Shown piece by piece: positions 8,228 to 15,878 of a stretch of DNA of 64,000 nt. The notes below the pieces were generated by a model. It did no database searches. It was given only the letters and a program-made list of their open reading frames with translations, and was not told where the DNA came from. The DNA lies in contig JADJZF010000007.1 in NCBI GenBank assembly GCA_016719395.1, positions 124,001 to 188,000 of the forward strand. The letters run 5' to 3'. The stretch comes from Candidatus Amarobacter glycogenicus (GTDB lineage: Bacteria; Chloroflexota; Dehalococcoidia; Tepidiformales; Tepidiformaceae). How positions within the stretch are numbered: the stretch's first letter is position 1; the number at the start of each line of letters is the position of its first letter. The translations under genes were made by a program, and so were the position numbers.

Positions 8228-8416
8228 TCAGTTGGTCGCGCCGTGCCGGTGCCATCCCACGGACCAGGGGAGGTAGCGCCGGTTCGGCTGCGGGTTGCGG
8301 GCGCGGCTTTCTGCGTTGGCGGCCATCGCTTCCCTTTCGAGAAGCAGGCGGTTTACGAGCCGTTCGTAGTCCGCGATATGGGCCAGGGCGAGTTCGCTGA
8401 TGGGTTCCAGGTTCAT
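8228..8416 (-). CDS. Small protein of unknown function (62 residues)
   Basis: ATG 8416 has a good ribosome binding site (AAAGGAG, 7-8 nt before the start) and opens MNLEPISELALAHIADYERL. The first 45 residues look like an amphipathic helix (LVNRLLLEREAMAANAESRA), then a basic and tryptophan-containing tail (RRYLPWSVGWHRHG). No family is recognised. It precedes the AEH-repeat membrane protein in the same operon, and its promoter region is shared with the divergent LuxR-type regulator starting at 8675, which makes regulation of this operon by that protein possible. Confidence 0.6.
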   Translation of the reverse strand: MNLEPISELALAHIADYERLVNRLLLEREAMAANAESRARNPQPNRRYLPWSVGWHRHGATN

Positions 8417-8674
8417 GTCGGTCTCCTTTTCAACCGGGTGTGTGTGGCCATTTCGGCGGGCGACTGCTCGTCCTCTTTGGTGGCCCGGGCCGTCATTTCG
8501 ACGTGCTCGCATCGTGCGCCCCCCGAAACCCGTTCTCATGGCCAGAAATAGCCATTTCCGATAGCCATTGCCGCCGGACCGCGAAGTGGTCATCCCCCGG
8601 TCCCAGGGGCTTTCGAGGCCGGGAATTGAGAGGCCTTTACGTCCGGAGTACCATCGCGCCTGGGAATAAACCGG

Positions 8675-11600
8675 ATGGCCAGCGCCTTACGCACTTTGGC
8701 CCCGGGCGGAAAGCCAGCCTTCGTTGGACGGGAACGCGAGCTGGCATGGTTGCGCGAGCAGCTCGCCATGGCCGCCAACGGCGAAGCGCGGCTGGCCCTA
8801 ATCGAAGGCGAGCCGGGGGTCGGCAAGACATCACTCGTCCGGGAATTCCTCACCGAAGCCGACGCCCAGGGCTGGCAGACCGTCTGGGGACGCTGTTCCC
8901 AAGACTCCGGCGCGCCCCATCTGCCCTTCTCGACCGGCCTGATCCCACAACTGGTCCGTGCGGGGCTTGTTTCCCCGGATGACGGGGACAGTCTGGCGAT
9001 TCTCCGCGGCGAAAACCTCGCGTCCATCGCGGCCGGACTCGCCGACAAGACCGTCGACCTCGCCAACCGCCGGCAGATGATTTTCGTTGTCGATGACTTC
9101 CAGTTCGGCGACGACGGCACCCGCACCCTCCTCCGGGATTACTTCCGCCACCTCTCCGAACTTGACCGCCGCAGCCCGCTCTCCGCCCTCTTCGTCGTAA
9201 CGCACCATCCTCCGCTTCCGAACGACCCGTTCGGTATCACGCAGGACCAGATCCGCCGTGAGCCCTTCTGCGCCGGGATAGAGCTGGAAGGCCTCTCGGC
9301 CAGCGAGGTCCACGATCTCGTCCGTGCCATCGAAGACGCCACATGCGAGCCGCTCCTGCTCGAAACCGTGATGGAAGCGACCCGCGGCAACCCGCTCTTT
9401 GTCCGGGAGATCGTCGAAACGCTGCGGCGGCGCGACTTGATCTCTCGCACGGACAACCGCCTGCAAATCTCGTCCACGTTCGTCCCGGTCCACCTTCCCG
9501 CCAACGCCCCAGCATCAGTCGGCGAACGACTCGCCGACCTGGCGCCGGCGACGTTGAAGGTCCTGCAGACTGCCGCTGTGGTCGGCGAGCACTTCTCCGC
9601 CACTGACCTCGCCCCCTACCACGCCTCCGACGAGGCCGAAACGGCGGTAGATGCGGCGGTCGCAGCGGGCTTGCTGGCCGAAGTCCCCGGGGGATTCGCC
9701 TTCACCCACGGCACGGTTCGCGCAGCCGTGGTCGATTCGCTCGGCCCCCTCCGCCGACAGCATCTCCACGCCGATATCGCCCGCAGCCTCATTGACCGAT
9801 TCGGCGCCTCGCCTGACCACGCGATCGAGATCGCCGAACATGTTCTCGCCGCTGGCGACTGGCCGGACCAAGCGGAGGCCGCCGCAATCTTCGAACGCGC
9901 CGGCAACGCAGCGATGAGCCACTTCTCCTGGGCCAGGGGGCTGCGGTTCTTCGAAGCAGTCCTCGCCCTTCCCGGTTATGTCGAAAGTCTGGGTCGCCGG
10001 GAGCAGGGACACCTCTTCGCCCGTGCGGCCAGGGCGAGCGGCGTCAACGGTGACCGAACTCGCTGCCGCAAATGGGAGGAACGCGCGATTGACGCCTTGC
10101 AGGAAGCGGGAGACATCGACGGCTGGGGGCTCTCCCTCCTCAGCTGGTGGCGGACCTTTACCAATGTGGGTGAACCCATACCGGACGATGGCGCTTACGA
10201 GGCATTCGCTGCGGCGGCAGGGAGCGACGCTCGCGACGTTCGAGCACAGCTGCTGGTCCACCGCGCGGAGACGCTCTGCTTCGCCCGTGACCCGAACGAC
10301 ATCGCCGCCGGCGAAGACGCCCACGCCGCCGCCATGATGTCGGAAGGCCCGGAGACCCGCGCCTACGCCGAAACCACGATGGGTCTGATTCGCAACCGCC
10401 ACCTTGAACCAGAGCGCGCCATCACCCACTTCCTCTTGGCGATGGAGCACACGCAGGCCATCCCGAATCCTCGCATCAAAGGATGGGGTGCGGCCCGCCT
10501 CGCGATGCCTTTGATGCAGCGGGGCGACCTCTCCGGGGCGCGGGCGACCTCGGCATACGCTCGGGATCTTGCCCGCGCGGGCGACGATCTCAGCAACGGC
10601 GCCCTCGCGGCGGCCGTGTTCGACTCGATCGCAGTGAGCACTGGGGAGCCGGAACTCGCCACCATGCTCAGGGACGAGACTGCCACCCTGGCGCGGCGTG
10701 CCGCCTATCCAATGGCGAATTTCATCCTCCTGGCTTCTGCGTCCTGGGACCGGCTCCTTCGAGGCGAGTTCGACGAAGCCGCCGACGCTGCCGATTCATG
10801 GGCGCAGTTGGCGGGCCCGACCATCGCCCGCCCGCTCCAGACACTTCCGAGTATCCGTGCCGGACAGGCCATGAATGGCAGCGAGCCTGGCTTGCGGCTA
10901 TCGACGCAACCTGTCGACTTCTCCAGTGTGGGCGCCGTCGCCGTCGCCGCCGAGGTCGCCGAAGCATCCGCCGCGGTCGAGCTTGCAGAACGAGTCGCCG
11001 ACATCTTGCAGCCGGTTGTCGACCGAGGTGTGTACTTCAGCATCGCACCGCCCTTGCTGCTTCCGCGTTCGCTGGCCATCGCAATGCGCCTCACCGGTCG
11101 CCCGGCGCTCGCTGCCGGCTACCTCGACATCGCTGAGCGCGTCGCGAGGGAGTCGAATGCTCCGCCGGAAATCGGCCTCGTCGCATTCGAACGCGCCAGG
11201 CTGCTCGCGGCATTGGCAGCGCCAACCAGTGAAGTTGCCGAAGCCGCCGCCAGTGCCGCCCGGGAGTTCCGCCGCCTCGACCTTGTAGGAGCGGCCGAGC
11301 TGCTTCGGGAATTTGCCGCAGCAGCGGGCGTCCCGGCGACGACATCCGGTTTGCTACCGGCACCGGACGAATTCTCGGCGACCGAACTCGAAGTCCTGCA
11401 GGAATACACCCGCGGCACTCCACCTCCCGGTATCGCAGAACGGCTGCTCATCCACTCCCGAACCGTCGAGGGACATCTCCAACGCCTTTCCCGGCGTATC
11501 GGCGTCCACAGCCCGAGGGACGCACAGGCATTCCTCGCAGGCCGCGCTGCAGACACCCACCAACGGTCAGCTCGTGCGCACGGCGCGGCCCTCGACGAGC

Positions 11601-11776
11601 TGACCGCCCGCGAAATCGAAGTTCTGGGCCTGGTCGCGCGTGGAATGACGAACCAGCAGATAGCCGACGAACTGGTGATCAGCCTCCACACCGCGATCCG
11701 CCACGTAGCCAACATCCTCGGAAAGACCGGGGCGGCAAACCGGACAGAAGCCGCGCACCTGGCGGCCAGAACCTGA
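8675..11776 (+). CDS. Large ATPase/LuxR-family transcriptional regulator with two HTH domains
   Basis: A 1033-residue LAL-type (MalT-like) signal-transduction ATPase. Residues 45-52 form Walker A (GEPGVGKT) and VVDDFQFGDDG is a Walker B-like segment. The middle (about 400-880) is Ala-rich and helical, consistent with TPR-like sensor repeats. Two GerE/LuxR-type helix-turn-helix domains follow in tandem: about 900-953 (FSATELEVLQEYTRG, HSRTVEGHLQRLSRRIGV) and 976-1033 (LTAREIEVLGLVARGMTN, ISLHTAIRHVANIL). One HTH is the norm for this family. The protein should bind ATP and an inducer, multimerise and activate transcription. Targets are unknown; the divergent two-gene operon is the nearest candidate. 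The start has only a weak ribosome binding site. Confidence 0.88.
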   Translation: MASALRTLAPGGKPAFVGRERELAWLREQLAMAANGEARLALIEGEPGVGKTSLVREFLTEADAQGWQTVWGRCSQDSGAPHLPFSTGLIPQLVRAGLVSPDDGDSLAILRGENLASIAAGLADKTVDLANRRQMIFVVDDFQFGDDGTRTLLRDYFRHLSELDRRSPLSALFVVTHHPPLPNDPFGITQDQIRREPFCAGIELEGLSASEVHDLVRAIEDATCEPLLLETVMEATRGNPLFVREIVETLRRRDLISRTDNRLQISSTFVPVHLPANAPASVGERLADLAPATLKVLQTAAVVGEHFSATDLAPYHASDEAETAVDAAVAAGLLAEVPGGFAFTHGTVRAAVVDSLGPLRRQHLHADIARSLIDRFGASPDHAIEIAEHVLAAGDWPDQAEAAAIFERAGNAAMSHFSWARGLRFFEAVLALPGYVESLGRREQGHLFARAARASGVNGDRTRCRKWEERAIDALQEAGDIDGWGLSLLSWWRTFTNVGEPIPDDGAYEAFAAAAGSDARDVRAQLLVHRAETLCFARDPNDIAAGEDAHAAAMMSEGPETRAYAETTMGLIRNRHLEPERAITHFLLAMEHTQAIPNPRIKGWGAARLAMPLMQRGDLSGARATSAYARDLARAGDDLSNGALAAAVFDSIAVSTGEPELATMLRDETATLARRAAYPMANFILLASASWDRLLRGEFDEAADAADSWAQLAGPTIARPLQTLPSIRAGQAMNGSEPGLRLSTQPVDFSSVGAVAVAAEVAEASAAVELAERVADILQPVVDRGVYFSIAPPLLLPRSLAIAMRLTGRPALAAGYLDIAERVARESNAPPEIGLVAFERARLLAALAAPTSEVAEAAASAAREFRRLDLVGAAELLREFAAAAGVPATTSGLLPAPDEFSATELEVLQEYTRGTPPPGIAERLLIHSRTVEGHLQRLSRRIGVHSPRDAQAFLAGRAADTHQRSARAHGAALDELTAREIEVLGLVARGMTNQQIADELVISLHTAIRHVANILGKTGAANRTEAAHLAART

Positions 11777-11801
11777 TTCCCAGGCGAATACTATTCAGGT
11801 A

Positions 11802-11831
11802 TTGACAAGATAATTCTGTCGGGAGCATAGT
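11802..11831 (+). promoter_or_regulatory. Promoter of the metallopeptidase island
   Basis: A perfect -35 TTGACA (11802-11807) and a -10-like CATAGT (11826-11831) are 18 nt apart. They lie 45 nt upstream of ATG 11877, which has AAGGA in front. This vegetative promoter is more canonical than most in the window. Confidence 0.55.
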
Positions 11832-11876
11832 CCGCATCCGCTCCCTAGCTGCCGTCACGTGAGAAAGGATGTCGCG

Positions 11877-12588
11877 ATGTCAGTGCCCGGTGGACCGCCC
11901 AAGCTTCCGGCCGACAACTCCAACGTCGGAGGCGTCGCCTTCGTCACCTGGACGTCGAGCAACATACCCAACACCGACTACTTTCAGAAGACCCTGGCGC
12001 AATTGGAAACCAAGTTGGCCGACCAACAGGCCCGGTGGGAGACCATCCTCATGTTGAGAGCCTTGCGCTTCCGACTGGGCACTTGGAACAGCCTCACTTT
12101 TTGGCGCCGAGATGATGAAACTCGCGAACTCGGGCGTATCCAAGAAGATGATGGACGTTTGGCTGGACGCTCGGCTGTCCGTAGTTGGCGCAAGAGCCGG
12201 GGTGACTCGCATCAGTTCCAATCGTGCTCACCTCGATGTTGACTGGTTCGATTTCCCACTCCCCACTGGTGGATGCTCCCACCTAGTGTCAACTTTAGCG
12301 GTGCTGCAGCCGAGAAACACGTCGCGGAGAGGCTGCTATGGTTCCTCGAAGATTCCGTGAGTCTCGGCCCAAGTCCGTAAACCCGGCCAACTGGACGTGG
12401 CCACCGGAACGACCGGCGGAGACTGGCCGGACAAAGCCAAACTGGCGTCGGCGCCCCCGTTCAAAGCTGGGTTCCAAACCATCAAGCTGGAATGGCACAT
12501 GGGCAGAAATCTCAATGGAATAACGTGCGCCTCGCTCGCCAATGTCTTTTGGCTTGAGACACCGAAAGTATCGAGGCAAGACATTTGA
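11877..12588 (+). pseudogene. Unrecognised gene with several frameshifts, first gene of low-GC island
   Basis: Starting at ATG 11877 (AAGGA upstream), protein-like sequence continues by changing frame: GGVAFVTWTSSNIPNTDYFQ to about 12060, then GTASLFGAEMMKLANSGVSK and ISSNRAHLDVDWFDF in a second frame to about 12250, then AEKHVAERLLWFLEDS in a third, then VRKPGQLDVATG, FQTIKLEWHMGRN and SLANVFWLETPKV in the second frame, stopping at TGA 12586-12588. At least three indels are needed for one continuous reading of about 235 residues. I do not recognise the family. The stop overlaps the TTG start of the next gene, so the original arrangement was probably a coupled operon. It may be a decayed gene or a poorly read region. 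Confidence 0.5.
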
Positions 12589-12968
12589 CCCATCCGCCTA
12601 TCCCGACGCCCGGCGCAGGACCCGCCGAACGGGCGTTGGGTATCTTCCTCTGCCTGGAAGGCAACGAAATCAAGGTCAGCAAATACGCTGAACTACCGTA
12701 CACTCGCATCCCCCCGCCGAAGCGCGTCAAGAAGCTCCCGGACGCTGACAGTGGCGCTCGCTCAGCGTTTTGGTTTGCTCTAACAAAACGCGGTCGACTG
12801 CTTTACTTCGCCGCACCTCGAGATCCATTGAACCAGTATGCGGAGACATTCGGTATTGCTGGATTCGGTCACATAGAAGGTTCAGAACGTCGTCGTCGTT
12901 TCCGGGTCGTTGTTCCGCTCAATACAGCTTTGATTGCCGGACGAACTCCAGATTCATCTGTCGAATGA
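12585..12968 (+). CDS. Hypothetical protein upstream of M64 peptidase
   Basis: An open frame of 127 residues from TTG 12585, which overlaps the preceding stop as TTGA. It reads as real protein: ERALGIFLCLEGNEIKVSKY, PYTRIPPPKRVKKL, FWFALTKRGRLLYFAAPRD and RRRFRVVVPLNTALI. No family is recognised. The end overlaps by 35 nt the open frame that leads into the M64 peptidase, so either the two genes are coupled or another indel separates what was one polypeptide. Its base composition is intermediate between the host-like background and the AT-rich core that follows. Confidence 0.5.
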   Translation: MTHPPIPTPGAGPAERALGIFLCLEGNEIKVSKYAELPYTRIPPPKRVKKLPDADSGARSAFWFALTKRGRLLYFAAPRDPLNQYAETFGIAGFGHIEGSERRRRFRVVVPLNTALIAGRTPDSSVE

Positions 12969-13950
12969 GGGCCCAGGTGGCCCGAGGCCCAATGGAGTCG
13001 CGGAGCCTTTCGTGGCGACCGTGCCTGTCGATACCGAGGTCGAAGAGCAAATGACAAGTCAACACGGCGGTAAAGTCGGTCCACTGCTCACTCTCGTCGA
13101 CGATACTGGAAATAGTAAATTCTTGTTTTCCATCTTGATCATAGGCGACGGGTATACAAAGGCTGAAGCGGTTTCAGTATTTGTAAAAGAGCATTGTGCA
13201 ACGCTCATTAAATCGATCAACAAACAGTTTAAATTCAAGAACCGCAAACTCAAGATATATGCCCAGCCCTATTGGTCTAAAGAGTCAGGTGCTGATATTC
13301 CTAAAGGCTGCGCTCATGGATTCAATGTAGCCCACCCGAAGACATATTTCGACTCTGGCTTTTCAGCTGATTGCCGGTTACTAGCAGGGACTACGACAAA
13401 CACGAATTCTAGGATTATAAGCCATGGACGAGATGCTTTCAGGAGTGTGTTCCCTCTGTCTGACTCATCAGAGAACTTTGCAGCCATCTTAGTGTTAGTC
13501 AATACTCCCCACTACGGTGGTGCCTTCTCCGACGAAGAGCATACCGATATTTGCTGGGCCGCATCCTCCAGTTGCGATTCTGTCGGGCTTGCGTTGCACG
13601 AACTGGGTCACTCGATGGATCTCGCTGACGAGTATGACTACTGGGATGGATGCGAGGTGAATGACGGGGGGGCGACCGGCACGGTTTTCTACTCGAATGT
13701 GTCGAGTTCGGCCGCGCAAACCCCATGGAACTTGAAACCTCCGTATCCCACGGACCTTCGCCCCAAGCTTGAGTGCGGCCAGTGCGACCAGCGCCACGAA
13801 GATGGGCTTGAGGATGGTGTTGGGGTGTTTCAGGGTGCGAACCATTCTCCTTGCGGATTCTTTCGCCCCACGCGCAACTGCAGGATGCGGAATGTCGCCG
13901 CGCCGTTCTGTAAGGTCTGCCGTTTGCATATCCGCAAGTTCTTGACCTGA
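12934..13950 (+). CDS. Peptidase M64 (IgA-peptidase-like) metalloprotease
   Basis: The frame is open for 338 residues. It holds the M64 hallmarks: FSILIIGDGYTKAEAV near the N-terminus, the zinc site HELGHSMDLADEY (codons from 13597), and a C-terminal Cys/Met-rich segment (RNCRMRN, PFCKVCRLHIRKFL). M64 enzymes are zinc endopeptidases, named after the Clostridium IgA protease. No signal peptide is visible at the N-terminus, so secretion would need the upstream frames or another route. The start is unclear: TTG 12934, GTG 13012 or ATG 13051. The stretch 13090-13480 is AT-rich; in 13201-13260 I count 19 G+C of 60, far below neighbouring genes, indicating recent transfer. Confidence 0.85.
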   Translation: MPDELQIHLSNEGPGGPRPNGVAEPFVATVPVDTEVEEQMTSQHGGKVGPLLTLVDDTGNSKFLFSILIIGDGYTKAEAVSVFVKEHCATLIKSINKQFKFKNRKLKIYAQPYWSKESGADIPKGCAHGFNVAHPKTYFDSGFSADCRLLAGTTTNTNSRIISHGRDAFRSVFPLSDSSENFAAILVLVNTPHYGGAFSDEEHTDICWAASSSCDSVGLALHELGHSMDLADEYDYWDGCEVNDGGATGTVFYSNVSSSAAQTPWNLKPPYPTDLRPKLECGQCDQRHEDGLEDGVGVFQGANHSPCGFFRPTRNCRMRNVAAPFCKVCRLHIRKFLT

Positions 13951-14007
13951 ACCCCCTTCCCCGCCCATCCCCTATAATCTGGCTCCACCCCGCTCCAGGA
14001 GCCCTCC

Positions 14008-14292
14008 ATGCTGTTTTCCGTCCGTCTCGTTTCCCGCCAGCCTACCGATGTCTCGCCAGAGGCATGGCAGGCCGTCGTCGGCGAACAGCTCAAGGCCGTG
14101 AAGGCCCAGTACGACCAGGGAAAGATCCGCGCCATCTACCGCGAGACCGGCCTCGGCGTCCTCGCCATCTATGACGCCGCTGACCCGCGAGAAATGGACC
14201 AGCTCGTCGCCTCGCTGCCGATGAGCCGCTACTTCGTCGATACCACCGTCCATGCCCTCTGGGACATGGTGCCCAGCCTCCAGTCGCTCTAG
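14008..14292 (+). CDS. Muconolactone delta-isomerase family protein
   Basis: A protein of 94 residues with the muconolactone isomerase fold: MLFSVRLVSRQP, ALKAVKAQYDQGKIRAI-like helix, LAIYDAADPREMDQLVASLP and the SRYFVDTTVHAL segment. True CatC isomerises muconolactone in the beta-ketoadipate pathway, but many relatives are small dimeric-barrel proteins of unknown role, and no catA or catB is visible here. A perfect TATAAT at 13973-13978 and an AGGAG ribosome binding site precede the ATG. It is the first gene of a set with flavin reductase, ABM monooxygenase and Rieske genes. Confidence 0.8.
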   Translation: MLFSVRLVSRQPTDVSPEAWQAVVGEQLKAVKAQYDQGKIRAIYRETGLGVLAIYDAADPREMDQLVASLPMSRYFVDTTVHALWDMVPSLQSL

Positions 14293-14302
14293 GCCGCCGG
14301 AA

Positions 14303-14739
14303 ATGACGAGCGTCACCCCGGAGGACTTCAAGGGCGCGCTCGGCTCGTGGGCCTCGGGCGTCACCATCGTTACCACGAAACTCGACGGGCTCGTCTACGG
14401 CATCACCGTGTCGAGCTTTTCGTCCCTCTCCATGGAACCCCGGCTGATCCTCGTGAGCCTCCAGGACAGCAATCACCTGCCCCACATGATTCCTCCGGGC
14501 GAGACCCCGCGCCTGCTTTCGATGGAAGCTTCGCGACCGAGAACATCCGGACCGGCAGCCCCCTCATCTCCGGGGCGATCGCCCAGATCGACTGCGAACT
14601 CGAAGAAGCCGTTCCCGGCGGAGACCACACCATCGCCATCGGCCGGGTCGTCGGCGCCACCTTCGATGCCACCAGACTCCCACTCGTGTACTTCCGCCGC
14701 GCTTACCGCGCGCTCAACATGGACGGCCAATGGCAGTAA
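14303..14739 (+). pseudogene. Flavin reductase (FMN-binding split barrel), frameshifted with internal loss
   Basis: The N-terminal half reads VTPEDFKGALGSWASGVTIV, GITVSSFSSLSMEPRLILVS, typical of HpaC/ActVB-like flavin reductases that supply reduced flavin to monooxygenases. After SNHLPHM the frame changes, and the C-terminal half (SFATENIRTGSPLISGA, GGDHTIAIGRVVGATF, LVYFRRAYRAL) is in another frame ending at 14739. The expected 20-30 residue middle segment with the FAVNVL-type motif is absent, so both a deletion and a frame change separate the halves (about 14490-14525). The next gene overlaps the stop by 10 nt. It is probably inactive if the sequence is right. Confidence 0.7.
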
Positions 14740-15041
14740 AAGTAGTCATCGAACGGCGTGTACTCCCCGGGCAAGAACGGCGCGTGCTCGAGGTGCTGCG
14801 TGCCCTCCGCGTCCGCTGTCTCGATGAACCCGGCTACATCAGCGGCGAAACGCTTCGCGATAGCGAAGATCCTCAGAACCTCGTCGTCATTTCGACATGG
14901 TTCGGCCTTGGCGATTGGCGCCGATGGCATGCTTCCAGGGATCGCCAGGACTTCGAAACGCGCATTCGCCAGCATCTTTCCGCCCCCGAACGCGTCCGCG
15001 TCCTCCTCGAGGGCCTGACAGAACACCATTCCGGCGCTTGA
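14730..15041 (+). CDS. Antibiotic biosynthesis monooxygenase (ABM) domain protein
   Basis: This 103-residue protein has the ABM dimeric alpha/beta-barrel pattern: VIERRVLPGQERRVLEVLRA, EPGYISGETLRD, NLVVISTWFGLGDWRRW and an C-terminal helix. Members act as cofactor-free monooxygenases, haem-degrading enzymes or have no known activity; this one lacks specific haem-binding clues. Its start overlaps the broken flavin reductase, indicating an operon in which the three small proteins may serve one oxidation step. Confidence 0.82.
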   Translation: MAVKVVIERRVLPGQERRVLEVLRALRVRCLDEPGYISGETLRDSEDPQNLVVISTWFGLGDWRRWHASRDRQDFETRIRQHLSAPERVRVLLEGLTEHHSGA

Positions 15042-15107
15042 GGCGAATAGTGACTTTGCGCAATTCTGCACAATCGGGGTAGTATCCACCTCCGGGAGGT
15101 TCGGCCT

Positions 15108-15836
15108 GTGTCACCTGCGCTTGCTGTCCTGGGAGTATCAATCCTTGGGACCTGGGGACTCGCCAGCATCGGAATGATCGCTGCGGGAATCATCATGCTC
15201 TTCTTCCCGGGAGACCCCACAACGTCGTCCGATAACACCCTCGGCGGCATCCTCTTCCTCGTCCTCGGGCTCACCTCGATGGGACTCATGCAGGTCGTCG
15301 TGTCGCCGCTTCTCGGCCTCGATGCACCCGTGCCGTTCCGTGCGAAGGACAACAAGGCCCACGCCAAGCTCACCAGGTGGGCAAAGGCCGGCCTCGTCCG
15401 CGATTACACCGACGGCGTGCCGAAAGAGATGCGCCTCCGCGCCCAACGCGTCCTCGTCACTCGCCGCGGCGACGACATCTATGCGATGAACGCGCTCTGC
15501 TCGCACGCCCGCCTCCCGATGGCAGGGCTCCCTGGTTCGCCGATCAAGGCAATGGCCATCCAGGACGGTTGCGTAACCTGCCCGTTCCATGGCGCCCGTT
15601 TTGAAGTGAGCAGCGGCAAAGCCGTACGGCAGCCGTTCACCTCCCAGTGGAACAACGACCACCCGCTCCTCGGCGGCATCCAATCGAAGCTCTGGAACCT
15701 CATCCAGTTCATCCCGATGCCGTACCAGGCGTTCCCCGTGCCGAAATTCGCGCGGCCGAGCATGAATGCCGAGGACATGCAGACCTACCCTGTGAAAGTC
15801 GAAGACGGCGAGATCCTCGTCGGCCTCCCGCGCTAG
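15108..15836 (+). CDS. Membrane-anchored Rieske [2Fe-2S] protein
   Basis: 242 residues. Two membrane segments (about 5-32 and 45-62) precede a soluble Rieske domain. The cluster ligands are visible as C131-x-H133 (CSHARLP) and C158-x-x-H161 (CPFHGARF), 24 residues apart; the first-motif spacing fits ferredoxin- or oxygenase-type Rieske centres. A C-terminal extension carries QTYPVKVEDGEILVGLP, a common end of Rieske domains. Its role is probably electron transfer at the membrane, with no oxygenase catalytic subunit next to it. The GTG at 15108 has GGGAGG 8 nt upstream and a TAGTAT -10-like element at 15080-15085. Confidence 0.85.
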   Translation: MSPALAVLGVSILGTWGLASIGMIAAGIIMLFFPGDPTTSSDNTLGGILFLVLGLTSMGLMQVVVSPLLGLDAPVPFRAKDNKAHAKLTRWAKAGLVRDYTDGVPKEMRLRAQRVLVTRRGDDIYAMNALCSHARLPMAGLPGSPIKAMAIQDGCVTCPFHGARFEVSSGKAVRQPFTSQWNNDHPLLGGIQSKLWNLIQFIPMPYQAFPVPKFARPSMNAEDMQTYPVKVEDGEILVGLPR

Positions 15837-15878
15837 GCGTATTTCCCACGAATCACCGCATCGGGCATGCTTTCGGGC

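Noticed and set aside
13051..13950. M64 peptidase as a secreted IgA protease/virulence factor
   Set aside because: No signal peptide is visible at any of the candidate starts, and the family name does not prove IgA cleavage.
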